Below are positions 25,157-32,944 of a DNA stretch of 64,000 nt, piece after piece. Position 1 is the first letter of the stretch. Each line of letters begins with the position of its first letter. Position numbers and translations under genes: made by a program. The notes under the pieces are model-generated. The model was not told the DNA's origin and did not search any database. It saw only the letters and a list, made by a program, of their open reading frames with translations. Source of the DNA: an uncultured Propionibacteriaceae bacterium (GTDB lineage Bacteria; Actinomycetota; Actinomycetes; Propionibacteriales; Propionibacteriaceae); the NCBI GenBank assembly GCA_938046585.1, contig CALIWR010000006.1:124001-188000 (forward strand). Reading direction: 5' to 3'.

Positions 25157-27109
25157 GTGCGGTCTCGCCCTGATGGGCGCCGCCGACGTCCCCAGGTTTC
25201 TCCCGCTCCCCGCTGGCTGACAGGCCTGGGAGCGTTAGGGATTGTCTACCTGGTGGTGCCATTGGTCGCTATGGCGGCTCGTACCCCCTGGGACCGGTTC
25301 GCGACGGTATTGGCTCAGGACTCCTCGGTCGATGCGCTGTGGTTGAGCCTGCGAACCTGCCTGGCGGCGGTTCTGGTGGACGTGGTGGTCGGGGTCCCGC
25401 TGGCGGTGCTGCTGGCTCGCCGGTGGCGGGCCGTGACCCTGGTCCGAGTGTTGGTGGCACTGCCACTGTCGCTGCCACCGGTGGTAGCCGGCATCGCTCT
25501 GCTCAGCGTCTTCGGCCGGCGGGGACTGATGGGGCCCTGGCTGGAATCTGCCGGTCTTCAGATCGCCTTTTCAACCTCTGCGGTGATCATGGCGCAGGTC
25601 TTCGTCTCGTTGCCTTTCCTCGTGATCACGCTGGAAGCGGCGCTGCGGGCCCGCCCGTACGGCCTGGAAGAGACCGCTGCCGCGCTGGGAGCCGGGCCAA
25701 GTCGGGTGCTGGCCACGATCACGGTGCCGATGGTGGCGCCCGGCCTAGCCCGGGGTACGGCGTTGGCGCTGGCCCGTTGCCTGGGCGAGTTCGGCGCCAC
25801 CCTCACCTTCGCTGGTTCTCTGCAAGGTACGACACGGACCCTGCCGTTACAGGTCTATCTGGCCCGAGAATCCGACAGTGATGCTGCCCTGGTGCTGGGC
25901 ATGGTGCTGGTGCTGCTGGCCGCGGCGGTAGTAGCGATCACCGAATGGCCACACCGACGAAACCACCCTCAGCCGGTCGAAGCAGCCACCCCGGATCCAG
26001 TATCAACCGAGCCGGTACTGCCCGGCCGCCCGGCGGTCGTCTCGGTTGCCGGCTCAATCACGCAGCGCGGGTGGGATGTCAGTCTGGACCTGCCCGCCGG
26101 TCAGGTCTGGGCGGTGATGGGGCACAACGGGGCTGGCAAGTCCACTTTGGCCGAAGTGCTGGCTGGGAGACTGGCCCTGGATTCGGGACAGATCAGCATT
26201 GCGGGCCGGCTGGTCGATGGTCCGGGGCGCTTCGTCACCGCTCGTCACCGCCGGGTCGCGGTCGTCAGCCAGCAGCCGCGGATCTTTGAGCACTTGACCG
26301 TGCTGGCCAATGTCGCCTACCCGCTACGCTCCCGGGGGCGTCGGCGCGCCGAAGCTGAGCAGCAGGCACGGGCCGAGCTCACGGCGGTGGGTTGCGCCCA
26401 GCTGGCCGGTCGGCGCGGCGGGAACCTCTCAGGCGGCCAGGCGGCCCGGGTGGCGCTGGCCCGGGCTTTGGTCTTCCAGCCCGACCTACTCATCCTGGAC
26501 GAGCCGACCGCAGCCCTCGACGTCGAGGCCACCGCCCAGATCACCCAGATCCTGCGGGAACGGCTTCATACCTCGCTCACCACGACCGTCCTCGTCACCC
26601 ATGATCCGCTGATGGCCCTGCAATTGGCCGACCACATGGTGGTCTTGGATCACGGGCGGGTAGTGGAAACCGGGTCCCCGTCCACGCTGCTGGCTCGGCC
26701 GGGGAGCCGTTTCACGGCCCGGCTGGCCGGGCTGAACATCGTCACCGGCGAGGCCATTGCCCGCGCGGATGGTCTGCCGGCGCTGCGGATTGCCGACCGG
26801 CAGCTGGTCGCCGCCAGCGATGGCCAGCTCGAGCCGGCCGGGCAGTGGACGATGATCTTCCCCCCAGAGGCGGTCTCGCTGTACCGGCAGCCGGTACCCG
26901 GCTCGCCGCGGACCATGCTGCCGGCCCGGGTGGTTGGTTCACGCGTCGATGCTGGGCTGGTAACGGTCTCGGTGGCCCTCGTCGACGGCTGCCCGATCAC
27001 GGTTCGGATCACGATGTCAGCCTGGGCCGAACTCGACGCCAGCGCCGGCGACGAGCTGTGGTGCTCGATCAAAGCCACCCAGGTGCGGGTGATGCGAGCC
27101 GAGAGCTGA
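25157..27109 (+). CDS. modBC: Molybdate ABC transporter permease-ATPase fusion (ModB-ModC)
   Basis: About 650 residues. The N-terminal half is a ModB permease with five to six hydrophobic segments and the EAA coupling loop EETAAALGAGPSRVLATITV. A linker of about 30 residues joins it to a ModC ATPase with Walker A GHNGAGKST (about residues 322-330), signature LSGGQAARVALARAL and Walker B LLILDEPTAALD, then a C-terminal TOBE-like molybdate-binding region. The open frame begins at a TTG at 25088, but the GTG at 25157 has GGAGG six bases upstream. One fused polypeptide replaces two subunits; a dimer would supply the complete transporter. Confidence 0.92.
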   Translation: MRSRPDGRRRRPQVSPAPRWLTGLGALGIVYLVVPLVAMAARTPWDRFATVLAQDSSVDALWLSLRTCLAAVLVDVVVGVPLAVLLARRWRAVTLVRVLVALPLSLPPVVAGIALLSVFGRRGLMGPWLESAGLQIAFSTSAVIMAQVFVSLPFLVITLEAALRARPYGLEETAAALGAGPSRVLATITVPMVAPGLARGTALALARCLGEFGATLTFAGSLQGTTRTLPLQVYLARESDSDAALVLGMVLVLLAAAVVAITEWPHRRNHPQPVEAATPDPVSTEPVLPGRPAVVSVAGSITQRGWDVSLDLPAGQVWAVMGHNGAGKSTLAEVLAGRLALDSGQISIAGRLVDGPGRFVTARHRRVAVVSQQPRIFEHLTVLANVAYPLRSRGRRRAEAEQQARAELTAVGCAQLAGRRGGNLSGGQAARVALARALVFQPDLLILDEPTAALDVEATAQITQILRERLHTSLTTTVLVTHDPLMALQLADHMVVLDHGRVVETGSPSTLLARPGSRFTARLAGLNIVTGEAIARADGLPALRIADRQLVAASDGQLEPAGQWTMIFPPEAVSLYRQPVPGSPRTMLPARVVGSRVDAGLVTVSVALVDGCPITVRITMSAWAELDASAGDELWCSIKATQVRVMRAES

Positions 27110-27115
27110 CCGGCG

Positions 27116-28213
27116 CTACTGCTCGGAGGCGACCTCGTCATGCACCGCCAGCATCCTCGCCACCGCCGCTGACCACGGGTACTGCTCGGCCCGGACCCGC
27201 GCCGCCTCACGGACCGTGGCCGGGTCGTCGTGTAGCCGACGCCACAGCCGCTGCACCGCATCCGCCAGCGAGACCGGGTCGGCGCTGCCCCACTCCGCAC
27301 AGGAGGCATCCACCAATTCTCGAGCCCCGCCTCGGTCAGCGGTTACCACCGGGGTGCCGCAGGCCAGCGCTTCCAGCACCGCCAGGCCGAAGGTCTCGGT
27401 CGGGCAGACCGACATCGCGATCTGCGCCGCCCCGTACGCCTTGGCCACTTCGGCCCGCCCGTCCATGTAGCCGACGAACCGGATTGGCCCGTCACCGGCC
27501 AGTTCCCGCAACCATCCCAGGTGCGGCCCGGTCCCCACCATCGTCAGGTGTACCGGGACCTGGCGGCGGTCCAACTCCAGCGTGGTCTCGATCACCAGCT
27601 GGGGATACTTCTCGCGTGACATCCGCCCCACATGCACCAGCCGCAGCCGCCGCATCGCCTCAGCCGGCTGCTGCGGCACGACAAAGGTCTCGAGGTCGAC
27701 GCCCAACGGGACCGTCACCAACCGGGCCGCGGTCTGCTCCCATTCGCCCGCGGAATACCGTGTGGTGACTACCACCCGGTCGAAGGCCTTGGCCAGGCGC
27801 CGGTTGCGCCAGCGCACCGGGGTACGGACCGGGAGCCGGGTGAAGTCGGAGGCCATGTCGTCGAGCCGCTCGTGACTGAGCAGCACCGAGCCGATCCCCC
27901 GCATCCGGGCCCAGCGGGCCGTCGCGGTCAGGGTCCACTTATCCGAGACTTCGATCGAGGTGGGGTTGAACTGGTGCAGCAGTCTCAGCACCTGGGGCAG
28001 GTCGACGATGATCCGATAGCCGCCGGTGACGCGCGGGGCCCGGACCTGGGCGATAGTTCCGGCAGCGGTATCGCGGACCCGGGTCCGCGGGCCGGGGATG
28101 ATCAGGATCCGGTCATGGCCTTGGGCCACGTACCCTTCGCCGAGCTGGTCCACCGCCCGCCGCATCCCACCCGAGGTGGGACCGACGAAGTTGGCCAGCT
28201 GGGCGATCCGCAT
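27116..28213 (-). CDS. GT-B glycosyltransferase, family 4-like
   Basis: 365 residues with two Rossmann domains. The N-terminus has the ligand loop GPTSGGMRRAVDQL; the C-terminal domain has VHVGRMSREKYP and the EX7E motif ETFGLAVLEALACGTPVV, followed by GGARELVD, which place it in the retaining GT4 group. No membrane segment or signal is visible. The sugar donor and acceptor are unknown; actinobacterial relatives act in glycolipid or mannoside synthesis. It is convergent with modBC and lies downstream of the rplQ terminator, so it has its own transcription or depends on read-through. Confidence 0.86.
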   Translation of the reverse strand: MRIAQLANFVGPTSGGMRRAVDQLGEGYVAQGHDRILIIPGPRTRVRDTAAGTIAQVRAPRVTGGYRIIVDLPQVLRLLHQFNPTSIEVSDKWTLTATARWARMRGIGSVLLSHERLDDMASDFTRLPVRTPVRWRNRRLAKAFDRVVVTTRYSAGEWEQTAARLVTVPLGVDLETFVVPQQPAEAMRRLRLVHVGRMSREKYPQLVIETTLELDRRQVPVHLTMVGTGPHLGWLRELAGDGPIRFVGYMDGRAEVAKAYGAAQIAMSVCPTETFGLAVLEALACGTPVVTADRGGARELVDASCAEWGSADPVSLADAVQRLWRRLHDDPATVREAARVRAEQYPWSAAVARMLAVHDEVASEQ

Positions 28214-28243
28214 GCCGTCATCCTCTCAGGCGCGGGGGTGACG

Positions 28244-28282
28244 CGCACCGCCCCGGGGGCACAGTATCCCCGGGGCGGTGCG
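28244..28282 (-). terminator. Strong hairpin after rplQ
   Basis: Perfect 15-bp stem, CGCACCGCCCCGGGG pairing with CCCCGGGGCGGTGCG, around a nine-base loop, 13 bp after the rplQ stop. There is no T-run, as is usual for actinobacterial terminators. It most likely ends the infA-to-rplQ transcript. Confidence 0.75.
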
Positions 28283-28294
28283 TCGTGGAATGAA

Positions 28295-29002
28295 CTACTT
28301 GTCCTCGTCGTCCTTGCCGGCCGGCACAAAGCCGGCCTTCTCGGCAGCCTCGGTGCTGTTGAACCACACCTCGGCGATAGTCCGGTCGTACCAGGGCGAT
28401 TCGGGCGTGTGGTACATCATCGAATCAGCATTGCCCTTGATGGTGTAGCCCTCCGGCGGCTCGTCCCCGAGGTACGCGTCGGGGCCGAAGCTTTCGGCCC
28501 GCGCCACCTCGGCATTGCTGGGTTCGGAGGTGTCCGCCGACCTGGCCAATTCCTCGTTGCTCGGCTCAGAGCTCCTGGCCTTGGTGGCCTTCGGGCGACT
28601 GGTCTTGGCCTGGGCTTTGCCGCGGTTCTTGCGGCCCTCCTCGACCGATTCGGTGACGATCTCGATCACCGCCATCGGGGCGTTGTCGCCCTTGCGGTTG
28701 CCGACCCGGGTGATCCGGGTGTAGCCACCCTCGCGGTCTTCCAGGTCCGGGGCGATCTCGGTGAACAGGGTGTGGACCACATTCCGGTCGCCGATGGTCT
28801 GCAGCACCAGCCGCCGCGCGTGCAGGTCGCCCCGCTTGGCTTTGGTGATCAGCTTCTCGGCCAGCGGCCGGAGGCGCTTGGCTTTGGTCTCGGTGGTGGT
28901 GATGCGACCATGCTCGAATAACTGGCTGGCCAGATTCGCGAGAATGATCCGCTCATGAGCTGGGCTGCCGCCGAGACGGGGGCCCTTGGTGGGTTTCGGC
29001 AT
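28295..29002 (-). CDS. rplQ: 50S ribosomal protein bL17 with C-terminal sunset-like domain
   Basis: 235 residues, nearly twice the usual bL17. Residues 1-120 are the ordinary ribosomal domain (GRLGG-type start PKGPRLGGSPAHER and TETKAKRLRPLAEKLIT). A charged linker (about 121-170, Lys/Ala/Ser-rich with two EPSN repeats) leads to a compact domain at about 172-228 reading GYTIKGNADSMMYHTPESPW, then AEVWFNSTEAAEKAGFVPA. This pattern matches the small sunset domain appended to various actinobacterial proteins, function unknown. Last gene of the alpha-operon segment. Confidence 0.93.
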   Translation of the reverse strand: MPKPTKGPRLGGSPAHERIILANLASQLFEHGRITTTETKAKRLRPLAEKLITKAKRGDLHARRLVLQTIGDRNVVHTLFTEIAPDLEDREGGYTRITRVGNRKGDNAPMAVIEIVTESVEEGRKNRGKAQAKTSRPKATKARSSEPSNEELARSADTSEPSNAEVARAESFGPDAYLGDEPPEGYTIKGNADSMMYHTPESPWYDRTIAEVWFNSTEAAEKAGFVPAGKDDEDK

Positions 29003-29024
29003 CGTTGGTTCCTTCGGCTAGCGG

Positions 29025-30056
29025 TCAGTACTGCTCGGTCTCGGCGAAGTCGGCCTCGTCGTCCTCATCGTCCCCGAGTGCGGTGAACCGCTCTAGGGCG
29101 GCCAGCGGGTCGAAGTCCGGTGAGGAATCCTTGAGCGACAGGCCCATCTCGTGTAGCCGCAGCTTCACCTCGTCGATCGACTTAGAGCCGAAGTTACGGA
29201 TGTCGAGCAGATCCTGTTCGCTGCGGGAGACGAGCTCGGAAACGGTGTGGATGCCTTCGCGCTTCAGGCAGTTGTACGAACGGACGGTGAGGTTGAGATT
29301 CTCGACCGGCAGCGCCAGATCAGCAGCCATCTGCTCGTCGACCGGCGACGGGCCGATCTCGATGCCCTCAGCCTCGAAGTTGAGTTCCCGGGCCAGGCCG
29401 AACAGCTCCACCAGGGTCCGTCCCGCCGAGGCAACGGCGTCGCGCGGGCTGATCGCCGGCTTGGTCTCGACATCGACGATCAGTCGGTCGAAGTCGGTCC
29501 GCTGCTCGACGCGGGTGGCTTCCACCTTGTACGTCACCTTGAGCACCGGCGAGTAGATCGAGTCGACCGGAATTCGGCCGATCTCAGCGTCGTAGTTCTG
29601 GTTCTGGACAGCCGAGACGTAGCCCCGGCCCCGCTCCACGACCAGCTCCATCTCAAGTTTGCCCTTGTCATTCAGGGTCGCGATGTGCAGGTCGGGGTTG
29701 TGGATCTCGACCCCGGACGGCGGGGCAATGTCGGCAGCGGTGACCGCCCCGGCTCCCGCCTTACGCAGGTACATGATGACCGGCTCGTCTTCCTCACTGG
29801 ACAAGACAAGGCCTTTGAGGTTGAGGATGATCTCGGTGACGTCCTCAACCACACCCTCGATGGTGGAGAACTCATGGGAGGTGCCCTCGATCTTGATACT
29901 GGTCACTGCCGCGCCGGGGATCGACGACAGCAGGGTCCGGCGCAGCGAATTGCCGAGGGTGTAGCCGAAACCCGGCTCCAACGGCTCGATCACGAACCGC
30001 GACCGGTACTCGGCGACCATCTCCTCGGTCAGCGTGGGACGCTGGGCAATCAGCAT
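29025..30056 (-). CDS. rpoA: DNA-directed RNA polymerase subunit alpha
   Basis: 343 residues. N-terminal assembly domain begins MLIAQRPTLTEE and contains GFGYTLGNSLRRTLLSSIPG; the C-terminal DNA- and activator-binding domain has LNLTVRSYNCLKREGIHTV and RNFGSKSIDEVKLRL, followed by an acidic tail. Lies between rpsD and rplQ as in most bacteria. A 112-bp gap with a long inverted repeat separates it from rpsD. Confidence 0.98.
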   Translation of the reverse strand: MLIAQRPTLTEEMVAEYRSRFVIEPLEPGFGYTLGNSLRRTLLSSIPGAAVTSIKIEGTSHEFSTIEGVVEDVTEIILNLKGLVLSSEEDEPVIMYLRKAGAGAVTAADIAPPSGVEIHNPDLHIATLNDKGKLEMELVVERGRGYVSAVQNQNYDAEIGRIPVDSIYSPVLKVTYKVEATRVEQRTDFDRLIVDVETKPAISPRDAVASAGRTLVELFGLARELNFEAEGIEIGPSPVDEQMAADLALPVENLNLTVRSYNCLKREGIHTVSELVSRSEQDLLDIRNFGSKSIDEVKLRLHEMGLSLKDSSPDFDPLAALERFTALGDDEDDEADFAETEQY

Positions 30057-30108
30057 GTGGTTTTCCTTTCAGCCGCCCGCCATATGACGGCATCTGGTGT
30101 CAGCACCG

Positions 30109-30161
30109 ACCTGGCTGGTGGTGCCCGGCACCTGGCCGGGGTCCGAGAACCCCAGCCAGGT
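30109..30161 (-). promoter_or_regulatory. Inverted repeat in the rpsD-rpoA gap
   Basis: Perfect ten-base arms ACCTGGCTGG (30109-30118) and CCAGCCAGGT (30152-30161) enclose a 33-base GC-rich loop that can fold further. It lies between the rpsD stop and the rpoA start, so it may attenuate or process the transcript. In other bacteria S4 represses the alpha operon, but an S4 site cannot be identified here. Confidence 0.45.
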
Positions 30162-30168
30162 GATCAGA

Positions 30169-30774
30169 TCACTTGGAGTAGAACTCGACGATCAGCTGCT
30201 CCTGCACGTCGACCACGATCTGGTCGCGGGCCGGCAACTGATGAACAAGGATCCGCATCTGATTCGGGCGAACCGTCAGCCAGCCCGGGATCTTGCGGTC
30301 GCTGTGGGTCTCGCGGGCCACCACGAAGGGGTGCAGGTTCACGGCCTTCGGCCGGACCTCGATGATGTCGTACGGACTCACCCGGTACGACGGCACGTTC
30401 ACCTTCTGGCCGTTGACCGTGAAGTGACCGTGCACCACCATCTGGCGGGCCTGGCGCCGGGTGGTCGCGAAACCAGCCCGGTAGACCACGTTGTCGAGAC
30501 GGGATTCGAGGATTTGCAGCAGCAGGTCACCGGTCTTGCCGGGGCTGCGCGTGGCCTCCTCGTAATAGGTACGGAATTGCTTCTCCAGCACTCCGTACGC
30601 GAACCGCGCCTTCTGCTTCTCCTTGAGCTGCTGCGAGTACTCGGAGTCCTTGGTACGGCCCCGTCCGTGCATGCCGGGCGGGTAGGGGCGGCGTTCGTAG
30701 GCCTTGTCGTTGCCGACGAGGTCGGTGCCGAGACGACGCGACTTGCGCGTCATCGGGCCGGTGTAACGGGCCAT
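30169..30774 (-). CDS. rpsD: 30S ribosomal protein uS4
   Basis: 201 residues, normal length. Recognised by MARYTGPMTRKSRRLGTDLVG, the EKQKARFAYGVLEKQF segment and the S4 domain around LDNVVYRAGFATTRRQARQMV. A primary 16S rRNA binder. No zinc CxxC pair near the N-terminus, so it is the cysteine-free type. It follows rpsK by 33 bp in the alpha operon. Confidence 0.97.
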   Translation of the reverse strand: MARYTGPMTRKSRRLGTDLVGNDKAYERRPYPPGMHGRGRTKDSEYSQQLKEKQKARFAYGVLEKQFRTYYEEATRSPGKTGDLLLQILESRLDNVVYRAGFATTRRQARQMVVHGHFTVNGQKVNVPSYRVSPYDIIEVRPKAVNLHPFVVARETHSDRKIPGWLTVRPNQMRILVHQLPARDQIVVDVQEQLIVEFYSK

Positions 30775-30807
30775 GGGTTCGTCAGTCCTTTGCTTGCAGA
30801 AGAGTGG

Positions 30808-31218
30808 TCAGACGCGGCGACGCTTGGGCGGGCGGCAGCCATTGTGCGGGACGGGGGTCACGTCGGAGATCGCGCCCACCTCGAGCCCGATCGCGCCGAG
30901 CGAACGGATCGCGGTCTCACGACCCGACCCCGGCCCCTTGACGAACACGTCGATCTTCTTCAGTCCGTGCTCCATGGCCCGCCGCCCAGCCGCCTCGGCG
31001 GCCATCTGCGCCGCGTACGGGGTGGATTTGCGGGAGCCCTTGAAGCCGACCGTCCCGGCCGAGGCCCACGAGATCACCGCACCAGTCGGGTCGGTGATCG
31101 CGATGATCGTGTTGTTGAACGTGCTCTTAATGTGCGCCTGTCCGGCGACGATGTTCTTCTTCTCCTTGCGCCGCACCTTGGTCTTCGCGGTGCTCTGCTT
31201 GCGGCCTGCGGTAGCCAT
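30808..31218 (-). CDS. rpsK: 30S ribosomal protein uS11
   Basis: 136 residues. Conserved blocks include AHIKSTFNNTIIAITD, GAVISWASAGTVGFKGSRK and the end DVTPVPHNGCRPPKRRRV. Part of the 30S platform. It lies 40 bp after rpsM and 33 bp before rpsD, in the normal alpha-operon order. Confidence 0.97.
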   Translation of the reverse strand: MATAGRKQSTAKTKVRRKEKKNIVAGQAHIKSTFNNTIIAITDPTGAVISWASAGTVGFKGSRKSTPYAAQMAAEAAGRRAMEHGLKKIDVFVKGPGSGRETAIRSLGAIGLEVGAISDVTPVPHNGCRPPKRRRV

Positions 31219-31258
31219 CAGTTCTTATCTCTCCTGGAGTTCACGCGATCGGCGAGGA

Positions 31259-31633
31259 TCAGCGGGCCTTCTTCTTGCCGGCGACGGCCTTCTTCTTGCC
31301 CTTGCGGGTACGGGCATTGGTCCGGGTGCGTTGTCCCCGAACCGGAAGGCCGCTGCGATGCCGACGGCCCTGATAGTTGCCGATCTCGACCTTGCGTCGG
31401 ATGTCGGCGGCGATCTCGCGGCGCAAGTCACCCTCGATCTCGTAATGAGCCTCGATGTGGTCACGCAGGGCGACCAGTTGCTCGTCGGTGAGCTGGTGGA
31501 CCCGAATGTCGCCGGATACCCCGGTCGCCTCCAGAGTCTGGCGGGCCCGGGTCTTACCGATGCCAAAGATGTAGGTAAGTGCGACCTCGAGACGCTTGTC
31601 ACGCGGGAGGTCGACACCGATCAGACGTGCCAT
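31259..31633 (-). CDS. rpsM: 30S ribosomal protein uS13
   Basis: 124 residues. The start MARLIGVDLPRDKRLEVAL at 31633 is unambiguous; the frame is open further upstream but non-coding. GQRRHRSGLPVRGQ-like block and the lysine-rich C-terminal tail (KKKAVAGKKKAR) that contacts tRNA are present. It is preceded by a 247-bp gap after rpmJ that holds two inverted repeats. Confidence 0.97.
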   Translation of the reverse strand: MARLIGVDLPRDKRLEVALTYIFGIGKTRARQTLEATGVSGDIRVHQLTDEQLVALRDHIEAHYEIEGDLRREIAADIRRKVEIGNYQGRRHRSGLPVRGQRTRTNARTRKGKKKAVAGKKKAR

Positions 31634-31798
31634 CTGGCGGTTTGCCTTTCCGATATTCGGTCCTGGCGCCAGGGGCGCCCGGTCGTGGACCGCGAAGGTG
31701 CTGGACGTGACGCGTTCCCCGCTCGCGGGGCCTCGGCCTTCGCCCGAGGGTTCGCAGGAGCCGTACGGCCCTGAGTGCGTGCACGCTGTTGAATTATT

Positions 31799-31816
31799 CA
31801 CCAGCCGGGGCTGGTG
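31799..31816. promoter_or_regulatory. Perfect palindrome in the rpmJ-rpsM gap
   Basis: CACCAGCC, two bases, GGCTGGTG: an 18-base palindrome in the 247-bp gap 31634-31880. On the minus strand it is followed by AATAATTC, an AT-rich stretch unlike the surroundings. A second inverted repeat, GCCGGTG...CACCGGC, lies just outside it at about 31818-31844. They could form a terminator or attenuator between rpmJ and rpsM, or a protein-binding site at an internal promoter. Confidence 0.4.
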
Positions 31817-31880
31817 TGCCGGTGGACGCGATCCGACGTCACCGGCGCGCGCCCGGTCTGACCGGGGGCGCTGGTCGAGC

Positions 31881-31994
31881 TCAGCCCTGCCGCTGCTTGT
31901 GGCGAGGGTTGTCGCAGATCACCATGACGCGACCGTGCCGGCGGATCACCTTGCACTTGTCACAGATCTTCTTGACGCTCGGCTGAACCTTCAT
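31881..31994 (-). CDS. rpmJ: 50S ribosomal protein bL36
   Basis: 37 residues: MKVQPSVKKICDKCKVIRRH, then VMVICDNPRHKQRQG. The four zinc ligands (CxxC...C...H) are present, so this is the zinc-binding (C+) form. It lies 35 bp downstream of infA, the standard order infA-rpmJ-rpsM. A longer frame covers it but the ATG at 31994 gives the family length. Confidence 0.96.
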   Translation of the reverse strand: MKVQPSVKKICDKCKVIRRHGRVMVICDNPRHKQRQG

Positions 31995-32029
31995 GGCGAG
32001 CTTCCTTCTTCTCTGGGTAGGTCGGTCGG

Positions 32030-32251
32030 CTACCGGTGCCGGTAGACGATTCGGCCGCGAGTGAGGTCGTACGGGGACAGTTCGACGACGACCCGGTCGC
32101 TCGGCAGGATGCGGATGTAGTGCTGCCGCATCTTCCCGCTGATCGTGGCGAGGACCCGGTGGCCGTTCGTCAGCTCGACGCGGAACATCGCGTTGGGCAG
32201 GGCTTCCACCACTGTCCCCTCCAGTTCGAGGGCACCGTCTTTCTTCGCCAT
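32030..32251 (-). CDS. infA: Translation initiation factor IF-1
   Basis: 73 residues, OB-fold S1-like protein that occupies the A site during initiation. MAKKDGALELEGTVVEALPN and GKMRQHYIRILPSDRVVVEL are diagnostic. First gene of the alpha-operon block here; in most Actinobacteria it directly follows map, which in this genome lies 15 kb away. A promoter candidate lies about 85 bp upstream. Confidence 0.97.
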   Translation of the reverse strand: MAKKDGALELEGTVVEALPNAMFRVELTNGHRVLATISGKMRQHYIRILPSDRVVVELSPYDLTRGRIVYRHR

Positions 32252-32334
32252 ACACTCTCAATCGGTTGGTGTTGCGGCCGGGACCCAACAGGCCGGACCC
32301 GGCCGTCCCCCTGGACAAGGGTGACCGACTGGCC

Positions 32335-32364
32335 ATTCTACGCTGCCGCTGGCACGCCGCCCAA
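32335..32364 (-). promoter_or_regulatory. Candidate promoter of the infA-rplQ transcript
   Basis: On the minus strand, TTGGGC (-35, at 32359-32364) and TAGAAT (-10, at 32335-32340) are separated by 18 bases. This sits directly after the stop of the PH-like gene and upstream of infA. Since the usual upstream genes have been displaced, a dedicated promoter is expected here. Confidence 0.5.
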
Positions 32365-32370
32365 ATCGGG

Positions 32371-32901
32371 TCAGCGAGGACGTACCGACTCCCAGCCAGC
32401 GATCACCCGCTTCGCGCGGCTGCGCAACAGCACCCCCGCCACCAGCGCGATCCAGGATTCATCCTGGAAACTGACCATGATCCGGCCCAGCTGCATCAGC
32501 CGCGGCGCCGGCACAATGCCTCGGATGTCGTCCAGCCGACACTGCCAGCCGATGACCGGCTGCTCAACAGTAAGATCCGCCACCATCAGCAGCCGACGAT
32601 CAGTCAACAAGCAGTCCATCATCATCACATCCTCGATCGCCTCGTGCAACCCCGCCGCCAGAGTCCCGGGCCGTGCTCGAAGGCTGGAGCCAAACAGCAC
32701 TCCCATCATCTGCTCGGTATAGATCGGAAGCGCGAATAGGTGAGCCAGCAGCCGGTCTTTCAGACTCAGCCGAGGCTCGACGGTGCCGTCATCCTCCCGG
32801 CCTGAAAAATACCCAACACCCGCCGCGACCACCGCCCGCTCCCCCTCTGCCAGAATCCAGGCGATGTGGTCGGCATAGATTGTGAGTGGATCCAACAGCA
32901 T
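32371..32901 (-). CDS. Hypothetical protein with bacterial PH-like domain
   Basis: About 176 residues, function unknown. The C-terminal half, LLTDRRLLMVADL, then CRLDDIRGIVPAP and GRIMVSFQDESWIAL, follows the strand pattern of bacterial pleckstrin-homology-like domains (adaptor or membrane-binding folds). The N-terminus LTIYADHIAWILAEGERAV resembles the lead-in of such proteins. The chosen start is 32901; an upstream ATG at 32946 is in frame, and would overlap the divergent YbaB-like start in a shared CATG. Position beside type VII-like genes suggests membership of the same island, but this is inference. Confidence 0.6.
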   Translation of the reverse strand: MLLDPLTIYADHIAWILAEGERAVVAAGVGYFSGREDDGTVEPRLSLKDRLLAHLFALPIYTEQMMGVLFGSSLRARPGTLAAGLHEAIEDVMMMDCLLTDRRLLMVADLTVEQPVIGWQCRLDDIRGIVPAPRLMQLGRIMVSFQDESWIALVAGVLLRSRAKRVIAGWESVRPR

Positions 32902-32944
32902 GTTCCCAGTCTCGCTGATCCACCGGTAGGCGACAATCGGCCCC

